Shown one piece after another: positions 1 through 4,704 of a stretch of 6,551 nt of DNA. This DNA comes from JBBQNJ01 sp038329845 (GTDB lineage Bacteria; Planctomycetota; Phycisphaerae; Tepidisphaerales; Tepidisphaeraceae), in NCBI GenBank assembly GCA_038329845.1, contig JBBQNJ010000125.1:1-6551 (forward strand), in the 5' to 3' direction. The position numbers and the translations under genes were made by a program. Below the pieces are notes generated by a model. That model was not told where the DNA came from. It was given only the letters and a program-made list of their open reading frames with translations, and did no database searches. The first letter of the stretch is position 1. Each line of letters starts with the position of its first letter.

Positions 1-2
1 AT

Positions 3-347
3 TTCCGCCATATTAAGTCGACGATGGGTGCTGAACAACTCAAGTGTAAGAGCGTTGACGGTGTGATTAAGGAACTCATGATCCACGTGCTCGTCTACAA
101 TATGGTACGAGCGGCCATGGTCATGTCTGCCGAAGCCCGGGGAGTAATGCCCAGTCGCATCAGCTTCATAGACATGATTCGCCGCCTGCGTTCGCTTTTC
201 ACGGCCCCTGCCCGGCGAGGTCCGATACGGTTGGTAGTGAACCCATCACGACCAGGGCGATACTGCCCGCGCGTGAAGAAGAAACGAATGAAGGAGTACG
301 ACCGGATGACCAAGCCCGGTGTGGCATATCGACAACCGCAGTATTAG
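3..347 (+). CDS. IS4-family transposase, C-terminal part (5' end cut by window edge)
   Basis: The frame is already open at the first bases of the window, so the ATG at 24 is internal and not the start. The visible 114 residues begin FRHIKSTMGAEQLKCKS and continue with GVIKELMIHVLVYNMVR, which I recognise as the C-terminal section of IS4-type DDE transposases. There the conserved Y-(2)-R-(3)-E-(6)-K signature ends at the lysine of the 'hIK' segment; that lysine is visible, and the catalytic glutamate would lie just left of the window. The tail is basic and ends in the family-typical NPSRPGRYCPRVKKKRMKEY and MTKP blocks, with an undisturbed stop at 345-347. DDE transposases cut and join DNA at the terminal inverted repeats of their element. 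Base composition is less GC-rich than in the genes to the right, fitting an acquired element. Whether the element is intact on the left cannot be judged. Confidence 0.88.
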   Translation, partial: FRHIKSTMGAEQLKCKSVDGVIKELMIHVLVYNMVRAAMVMSAEARGVMPSRISFIDMIRRLRSLFTAPARRGPIRLVVNPSRPGRYCPRVKKKRMKEYDRMTKPGVAYRQPQY

Positions 348-365
348 GAAGAGGTTATAGCTTAA

Positions 366-421
366 CCGAATGGCATTCGGGACATCCACCTTTTCGGTTC
401 CGGGCAAAAACGGTGGATGTC
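366..421. repeat. Two adjacent hairpins at the right flank of the IS4 element
   Basis: The first hairpin is 366-380: CCGAAT, loop GGC, ATTCGG, a perfect 6-bp stem. Immediately next to it, GACATCCACC (381-390) is perfectly inverted as GGTGGATGTC (412-421). The stem can extend inward by four T-A pairs (391-394 with 407-410) around one bulged C. They begin 19 bases after the transposase stop. No T-run follows on the plus strand, so an ordinary intrinsic terminator is not well supported. They may be the right terminal region of the insertion sequence or a REP-like paired palindrome. The structures are seen; the role is inferred. Confidence 0.6.
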
Positions 422-499
422 ACCTTTTCTGCCACTAACCGTGGTGCAACGACGTGACTGACAGGAAACTTGATTCTGCGGGGGCGTGTGGAATGGTTT

Positions 500-528
500 G
501 GGGGTGAGGGGGTTTTTGGGAGCGGGGG
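500..528 (+). other. G-quadruplex-forming motif
   Basis: Four G-runs (500-504, 508-512, 518-520, 524-528) are separated by loops of 3, 5 and 3 bases (TGA, TTTTT, AGC). This satisfies the classic G3+N1-7 pattern on the plus strand. A further run at 480-484 lies just upstream. The motif sits on the template strand of the small minus-strand ORF, just inside its start. The pattern is seen directly; folding and any effect on transcription or IS targeting are inference. Confidence 0.6.
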
Positions 529-549
529 AGTTTTCGGTACTCATTTCGT

Positions 550-554
550 CCTCC
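550..554 (-). promoter_or_regulatory. Shine-Dalgarno of the small minus-strand ORF
   Basis: GGAGG on the minus strand, five bases before the ATG at 544. It decides the start of this ORF, choosing 544 over the longer in-frame ATG at 664. Confidence 0.6.
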
Positions 555-662
555 AATGAGGCCCAATCCCATCGCCGAGACACGCCGTGAAGCCCACTTC
601 GGCCCGGTGGTCTTGCCCGATGCGTTCCACCCGGATGCGTGGAAGGCGAAGCGGACGGCGGC

Positions 663-671
663 ATTATACCA
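663..671 (-). promoter_or_regulatory. Extended -10 promoter element (TGGTATAAT)
   Basis: Read on the minus strand, 671-663 is TGGTATAAT: a perfect TATAAT with the upstream TGn of an extended -10 site. No good -35 is visible at 16-18 bases, which extended -10 promoters can tolerate. Transcription would start near 656 and give a leader of about 110 bases before the ATG at 544. A 6-bp hairpin (TTCCAC 625-630 with GTGGAA 639-644) falls within this leader. Confidence 0.5.
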
Positions 672-825
672 AGCTCCCGCCGCCGCGAGGGGCGAAAAAG
701 GAGAATCGCACAGAGCGGATGCGTTGGCGGGGCAAAGCGACCGATTGATCGTGAAAACTCGCGGCGGCGCGCGTCCGACGACTTCCTCGGCGATCACGGA
801 TTCAGAGAACCGGAACGATCCCGAC

Positions 826-1350
826 TCAGCTCGGCTTTGGCACCGCCGGGCGGTCGCCGGTGTACAGGTCGAGGTAGAAATAGAGCAATTCGCGCCCCTC
901 GACAATCTTCGAGCGCTGGAGCCGAAAATGGAAGTGCTCGAAAAGCTTCACCGCCGGCTCGCGCTCCATGTAGGTGTCCAGGGTGATCTTCAGATAGCTG
1001 TTGGACTGGCAGAATCGGATCGCCGTCTCGACCAGGGCTTGCCCGACCCCTTGGCGGCGGGTGCGGGTCGAGACGCGAAGGCGGCGAATCTCCCCGGTCC
1101 CCTCGTCGTGATGCTGCACGCCGATCATCCCGATCAATTCGCCCTCATCATCCACCGCGACCCAGAAGTGGCTTCCCGGACGCAGGTAGACCTTGGCGAT
1201 GTCGTCCAAATCCAAGCCGGTGTCGTTGTCGGCGATCTTCGGGGCGATCAATCCCTCGCGGTACAGCGCCTCGCAGCCGTGCTGATCCTCGGGCCGGAAG
1301 CTGCGAATGCTGTAATGAAGGTTCTGATCGTTGTGATCGCTGGCTGGCAT
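826..1350 (-). CDS. GNAT-family N-acetyltransferase
   Basis: The 174-residue product is one complete GNAT domain. These cytosolic enzymes transfer acetyl from acetyl-CoA to a primary amine. Visible parts: an N-terminal strand YSIRSFRPEDQHGCEALY (13-30); the central strands FWVAVDDEGELIGMIGV (62-78); motif A EIRRLRVSTRTRRQGVGQAL (87-106), with the acetyl-CoA pyrophosphate-binding R/Q-x-x-G-x-G at R98-G103; motif B TYMEREPAVKLFEHFHF (126-142); and a final strand ELLYFYLDL (154-162). The arrangement, including DLDDIAKVYL (47-56) before the FWVA strand, resembles NAT8-like GNATs. The substrate cannot be told from sequence, and the family is too diverse for context to help. It is transcribed away from leuS. 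The ATG at 1350 has only a weak TGGGG as a possible ribosome site, but no better in-frame start is seen. Stop is TGA. The large plus-strand frame across this gene is its mirror image. Confidence 0.9.
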   Translation of the reverse strand: MPASDHNDQNLHYSIRSFRPEDQHGCEALYREGLIAPKIADNDTGLDLDDIAKVYLRPGSHFWVAVDDEGELIGMIGVQHHDEGTGEIRRLRVSTRTRRQGVGQALVETAIRFCQSNSYLKITLDTYMEREPAVKLFEHFHFRLQRSKIVEGRELLYFYLDLYTGDRPAVPKPS

Positions 1351-1359
1351 CGCGACCCC

Positions 1360-1368
1360 ATGTTACCA
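1360..1368 (-). promoter_or_regulatory. Possible extended -10 for the GNAT gene (TGGTAACAT)
   Basis: The minus strand reads TGGTAACAT at 1368-1360, a TGn followed by a 4/6 match to TATAAT, ending nine bases before the GNAT ATG. No recognisable -35 is present. If real, the leader would be only a few bases, agreeing with the poor ribosome site. This is a weak call, supported mainly by its likeness to the TGGTATAAT and TGGTATAAC boxes elsewhere in the window. Confidence 0.25.
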
Positions 1369-1477
1369 AATGCGCTTCGGCGCCGACATCCGCAATCGGC
1401 GAGGCTACTTGTTGTAGACGTCTCATTGCTCCGCGGCAATGGTCCGCAACACCAGCGCCGCATCCAGCCACCCCGCG

Positions 1478-1533
1478 GGGCGATCGAATCGCCCGCCGCC
1501 GCTGTCTGCCGGCCTGGCGAGCTGACGCTCGCC
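1478..1533. repeat. Pair of strong hairpins in the GNAT-leuS intergenic region
   Basis: GGGCGAT (1478-1484), loop CGA, ATCGCCC (1488-1494) is a perfect 7-bp stem. GGCGAGC (1516-1522), loop TGAC, GCTCGCC (1527-1533) is a second perfect 7-bp stem. They stand 21 bases apart in the 267-bp divergent spacer. Neither is followed by a T-run on either strand. The rest of this spacer shows only the weak promoter boxes listed separately. They may be REP-like palindromes, operator-like sites, or chance structures in GC-rich DNA. Confidence 0.45.
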
Positions 1534-1583
1534 GTCGCGGCCGTCGTACGAGGCTTGCGTGCCGACGATCGCGGAGCGGCCGC

Positions 1584-1611
1584 TTGCCCATCGCGTGCCG
1601 TCACTTAAGAT
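1584..1611 (+). promoter_or_regulatory. Possible leuS promoter giving a leaderless transcript
   Basis: TTGCCC (1584-1589) and TAAGAT (1606-1611) are each 4/6 matches to the -35 and -10 consensus, with a 16-base spacer. The -10 ends six bases before the leuS ATG, so transcription would start at or beside the A of the ATG. This would explain the lack of any Shine-Dalgarno before leuS. The boxes are modest and the call is inference. Confidence 0.35.
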
Positions 1612-1617
1612 TGCCTT

Positions 1618-4572
1618 ATGGCCTACAACTTCACCGAGATCGAGAAGAAGTGGCAGCAGTACTGGTTGAGCAATAAGAGCTTCCGGGCGCTGGACCCGGC
1701 TGATGCTCCGGATATGCCCAAGGCGTACGTGCTGGACATGTTCCCCTACCCGAGCGGCTCGGGGCTGCACGTGGGGCATCCCGAGGGATATACCGCTACC
1801 GACATCTACTCGCGCTATCTGCGCATGCGCGGCTACAACGTGCTTCACCCGATGGGATGGGACGCCTTCGGTCTTCCCGCCGAGCAGCACGCGATCAAGA
1901 CCGGCCAGCATCCGCGGCAGAACACCGAGCGGAACATCGCCAATTTCCGCCGGCAAATCCAGATGCTCGGCCTGAGCTACGACTGGGATCGCGAGGTGGA
2001 CACCACCGATCCATCGTATTTCAAGTGGACGCAATGGATCTTCCTGCAGCTGTTCAACAGCTATTTCGACCCGATCGATCAGCAGGCGCGGCCGATCTCG
2101 CACCTGCTGCAGGAGCTGATGAACGAGAACCTGGTGGTGGCACCGGATGGCACGGCGGTGTTAAATCCGACGCAGGAGGGGATGGAGGCGATCGCCGGGG
2201 AAATGCGGGTCGAGCGGTTGTGGCGAGAACTCAACCCCGAGGAGCAGCGACAGATCATCAACGGCCAGCGGCTGGCGTACCAGGACGAAGCGCCGGTGAA
2301 CTGGTGCCCGGCCCTGGGGACGGTGCTGAGCAACGAAGAAGTGATCGACGGGCGTAGCGAGGTGGGAGGATACCCCGTCGAGAAGCGCCCGATGCGCCAG
2401 TGGATGCTTCGGATCACGGCTTATGCCGATCGGCTGCTGGCGGATCTCGAGGGGCTGGACTGGCCGGAATCCTTGAAGGAAATGCAGCGGAACTGGATCG
2501 GCCGCAGCGTCGGGGCGGAAGTCGATTTCGAGATCGACGCTCGCCCGGCGGATGAAGGCGCATCGGCGGACGTAATCGCATCGGCGGACGCAAGCGAATC
2601 GGCGGATCCGGGCGCATCCGCGGAGCGGGGTGACGAGGCGATCACCGTCTTTACGACCCGCCCGGACACGCTATATGGCGCGACGTACATGGTCCTGGCG
2701 CCCGAGCATCCCCTGGTGGATCGAATCACCGCGCCGGATCGACGCGATGCGGTGGCGGCGTATCGCGGGGATGTCAGCGCCCGCAGCGACCGCGAGCGGA
2801 TGGCCGACAACAAGGAGAAGACCGGGGTGTTTACCGGAGCCTGGGCGGTCAACCCGGTCAGCGAGCAGAGGGTTCCGGTCTACATCGCCGACTACGTGAT
2901 GATGGGCTACGGCACCGGGGTGATCATGGCCGTGCCCGCCCATGACCAGCGGGATTATGAGTTCGCCGTCAAGTTCGATCTGCCGATCCGTCCGGTGGTG
3001 AAACCCGCCAGCGGTGAAGCGCCCCAAGGCCGGGCGTTCGTCGACGAAGGCATCGCTATCAACTCCAAGGTGATCGACGGGATGCGGACCGACGAAGCCA
3101 AGGAGCATATCACCTCCGTCCTCGCCGCCGAGGGCGTGGCGCGGCGGACGGTGAAGTACAAGCTGCGGGACTGGCTTTTCTCGCGCCAGCGTTACTGGGG
3201 CGAGCCGTTCCCGATCGCCCTGGATGAGCGCGGCGAGGCGGTGGCGGTCGCCGAGTCGGAGTTGCCGGTGCTGCTTCCGGAGATGGTCGACTTCAAGCCC
3301 ACCGGCACGCCCGAGCCGCCGCTGAGCAAGGCGTCGGATTGGCTCGTCTATCGCAGCGGCGAAAAGACTCTCCGGCGTGAGACCAACACCATGCCCCAGT
3401 GGGCCGGGTCGTGCTGGTATTACCTGCGATACATCGATCCACACAACAACGAACGCTTTGTCGATCCGGTGAAAGAGCGCTATTGGATGCCGGTGGACCT
3501 GTACGTCGGCGGGGTCGAGCACGCGGTGCTGCATCTGCTCTACTCGCGCTTCTGGCACAAGGTGCTGTTCGATCTGGGACATGTCTCGACCCCCGAGCCG
3601 TTCCAGCGCCTGATCAACCAGGGGTTGATCCTTGGCCAGACTGAGTTTCATGCGTTTAAGAGTTCCGACGGGCGGCTCATCAGTGCCGACGAACTGTGCG
3701 ATGCGGCCGAGGCGATGATCGGCGATGAGCCGACGATGATGGGAACCCATCGCGGCACGGGCGAGAAGCTGACGGGCTATCGGGTATCCGGCGAGGAAGT
3801 CGAGAAGCAGGGGCCGCGATTCGTGCTGAAAAGTGCCCCGTCGATCGCGGTCGATGCCCGCGCGTTCAAGATGAGCAAGAGCCGGGGAAACGTGATGAAT
3901 CCCGACGACATCGTGCGGGATCACGGCGCCGACTGCTTCCGGCTGTACGAGATGTATATGGGACCGCTCGAGGCGCAAAAGCCTTGGAACACCCGCGATA
4001 TCGTGGGGATGCAGCGGTTTCTGGCGTCGGTGTGGCGCAATCTCAGCGGCGAGGCCGACGAGGAGAGCAAGTCGCCGGCGAAGCAAACGCCTGACTCGCC
4101 GATCGATGACTCGCTCGAGCGAATGATGCATCGGACGATCAAGAAGGTGGGGGAGGATATCGCGGCGATGCGCTTCAACACCGCGATCGCCGAGTTGATC
4201 AAGTTGAATAACGAGATGACGGCGCTGGTATCGGTTCCGCGGGCGCTCACCGAGACGTTCGTACTGCTGCTGGCGCCGTTCGCGCCGCACTTGGCCGAGG
4301 AATTGTGGCAGCGGCTGGGGCATTCCAACAGCCTGGCGCGGGCGGCGTGGCCGAATTTTGATGAGCAAAAGCTGTCGGAAAGCACGATGGAATTGCCCGT
4401 GCAGGTCAACGGAAAGCTGCGCGGGCGGGTGAGCGTGGCCCGTGACGCCGATGAGGCTTCGATTCTCGCCGAGGCGGAAAACTCGCCGTCCGCAGTCGAG
4501 TGGCTGCGCGGGAAAACGATCGTCAAGCGGCTGTACGTCCCGGGAAAACTGGTCAATTTCGTGGTGAAGTAG
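1618..4572 (+). CDS. leuS: Leucyl-tRNA synthetase
   Basis: Class I aminoacyl-tRNA synthetase: charges tRNA-Leu with leucine using ATP in the cytosol and edits mischarged products. The 984 residues show the full architecture. The N-terminal MAYNFTEIEKKWQQYW leads to the ATP-binding HIGH motif as HVGH (51-54). The CP1 editing domain has TVFTTRPDTLYG (343-354), with T351 matching E. coli T252, and AHDQRDYEF (441-449), with D443 and D446 matching D342 and D345. KMSKS is at 751-755. The anticodon-binding helical domain follows, then the C-terminal VQVNGKLRG (928-936) and YVPGKLVNFVV. Bacterial LeuRS is usually 800-880 residues. The excess includes about 70 residues (roughly 151-222) before VNWCP and a repeat-built insert (315-338) in CP1. 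The zinc-binding cysteine cluster of E. coli LeuRS is absent after VIDG; only C230 remains. The start is fixed by an in-frame TAA at 1606-1608, and no Shine-Dalgarno fits between them. No T-box or leader peptide is seen. The gene is intact and surely essential. Confidence 0.98.
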   Translation: MAYNFTEIEKKWQQYWLSNKSFRALDPADAPDMPKAYVLDMFPYPSGSGLHVGHPEGYTATDIYSRYLRMRGYNVLHPMGWDAFGLPAEQHAIKTGQHPRQNTERNIANFRRQIQMLGLSYDWDREVDTTDPSYFKWTQWIFLQLFNSYFDPIDQQARPISHLLQELMNENLVVAPDGTAVLNPTQEGMEAIAGEMRVERLWRELNPEEQRQIINGQRLAYQDEAPVNWCPALGTVLSNEEVIDGRSEVGGYPVEKRPMRQWMLRITAYADRLLADLEGLDWPESLKEMQRNWIGRSVGAEVDFEIDARPADEGASADVIASADASESADPGASAERGDEAITVFTTRPDTLYGATYMVLAPEHPLVDRITAPDRRDAVAAYRGDVSARSDRERMADNKEKTGVFTGAWAVNPVSEQRVPVYIADYVMMGYGTGVIMAVPAHDQRDYEFAVKFDLPIRPVVKPASGEAPQGRAFVDEGIAINSKVIDGMRTDEAKEHITSVLAAEGVARRTVKYKLRDWLFSRQRYWGEPFPIALDERGEAVAVAESELPVLLPEMVDFKPTGTPEPPLSKASDWLVYRSGEKTLRRETNTMPQWAGSCWYYLRYIDPHNNERFVDPVKERYWMPVDLYVGGVEHAVLHLLYSRFWHKVLFDLGHVSTPEPFQRLINQGLILGQTEFHAFKSSDGRLISADELCDAAEAMIGDEPTMMGTHRGTGEKLTGYRVSGEEVEKQGPRFVLKSAPSIAVDARAFKMSKSRGNVMNPDDIVRDHGADCFRLYEMYMGPLEAQKPWNTRDIVGMQRFLASVWRNLSGEADEESKSPAKQTPDSPIDDSLERMMHRTIKKVGEDIAAMRFNTAIAELIKLNNEMTALVSVPRALTETFVLLLAPFAPHLAEELWQRLGHSNSLARAAWPNFDEQKLSESTMELPVQVNGKLRGRVSVARDADEASILAEAENSPSAVEWLRGKTIVKRLYVPGKLVNFVVK
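2560..2631 (+). repeat. 18-bp tandem repeat inside leuS (four copies)
   Basis: Four 18-bp units lie at 2560-2577, 2578-2595, 2596-2613 and 2614-2631. The first two start GCATCGGCGGACG, the third GAATCGGCGGATC and the fourth GCATCCGCGGAGC. They are in frame and encode the six-residue units ASADVI, ASADAS, ESADPG and ASAERG (residues 315-338). A degenerate fifth copy sharing GGCGGA may lie just before (2542-2559). The insert sits between two strands of the CP1 editing domain, just before the threonine-rich editing motif. It is probably a surface loop that grew by replication slippage. Confidence 0.85.
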
Positions 4573-4594
4573 GTGCCTGGACTCACCGGACCGG

Positions 4595-4644
4595 GTTCAC
4601 CCAGGGCGAGTGAACGCCGCGCAGAAACGCGTTGAGATTCGCGT
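4595..4644. repeat. Weak hairpins between leuS and the FHA gene
   Basis: GTTCAC (4595-4600) pairs with GTGAAC (4610-4615) over a 9-base loop, and ACGCG (4627-4631) pairs with CGCGT (4640-4644) over an 8-base loop. The second competes with GATTC/GAATC (4636-4640 with 4646-4650). No T-run follows, so neither is a convincing Rho-independent terminator for leuS. They are the only structures noticed in this 132-base gap. Confidence 0.25.
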
Positions 4645-4649
4645 AGAAT
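4644..4649 (+). promoter_or_regulatory. Possible -10 box (TAGAAT) upstream of the FHA gene
   Basis: TAGAAT is a 5/6 match to TATAAT and would give a leader of about 50 bases before the GTG at 4705. No -35 is found at 16-18 bases, so read-through from leuS is an equally good explanation for expression. Confidence 0.2.
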
Positions 4650-4695
4650 CAGAGGCGTTGCCGGTCGCATCGTCCGGGTAGCGGCATGGGATCGC

Positions 4696-4699
4696 GGAG
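4696..4699 (+). promoter_or_regulatory. Shine-Dalgarno that decides the GTG start of the FHA gene
   Basis: GGAG, within GGAGAGG, stands five bases before the GTG at 4705. It favours GTG over the in-frame TTG at 4714. The ATG at 4686 is in another frame. Confidence 0.6.
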
Positions 4700-4704
4700 A
4701 GGCG

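Larger units (their letters stand above)
362..544 (-). pseudogene. Small proline-rich ORF with strong start signals; possible 5' remnant of a gene truncated by the IS
   Basis: An ATG at 544 (minus strand) is preceded by GGAGG at 554-550 with a 5-base spacer, the best Shine-Dalgarno in the window, and an extended -10 box lies about 120 bases upstream. The 60-residue product begins MSTENSPAPKNPLTPKPFHT, a plausible low-complexity Pro/Lys-rich, hydrophilic N-terminus. After about residue 25 the composition changes to Cys/Arg-rich sequence, and the last third is simply a translation of the IS-flank hairpins, ending at TAA 364-362. I read this as a real start whose original 3' part was lost or displaced by the element on the left. 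A short functional protein is the alternative. I recognise no family and no domain. The frame is open upstream to 664, but that extension (MPPSAS...) lies in the presumed leader and has no ribosome site. Confidence 0.4.

Noticed and set aside
435..905. 156-codon minus-strand frame overlapping the GNAT 3' end
   Set aside because: Its start lies inside the GNAT coding region without a ribosome site and the product resembles nothing. The small ORF starting at 544 is in another frame and has real start signals.
556..1608. 350-codon open frame on the plus strand across the GNAT gene
   Set aside because: It mirrors the GNAT gene on the other strand. The minus-strand product has all GNAT motifs, while this frame has no recognisable domain and only low-complexity Ala/Arg/Val content.
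1351..1617. T-box or leader-peptide attenuator upstream of leuS
   Set aside because: No T-box core sequence, no Leu-codon-rich leader ORF, and no terminator hairpin with a T-run.
2671..4368. 565-codon minus-strand frame inside leuS
   Set aside because: Antisense shadow of a GC-rich gene. It is Arg/His/Gln-rich, has no motif and no start signals, and the plus strand is unmistakably LeuRS.
4576..4615. Intrinsic terminator for leuS
   Set aside because: Only short stems (5-6 bp) with large loops and no following T-run.
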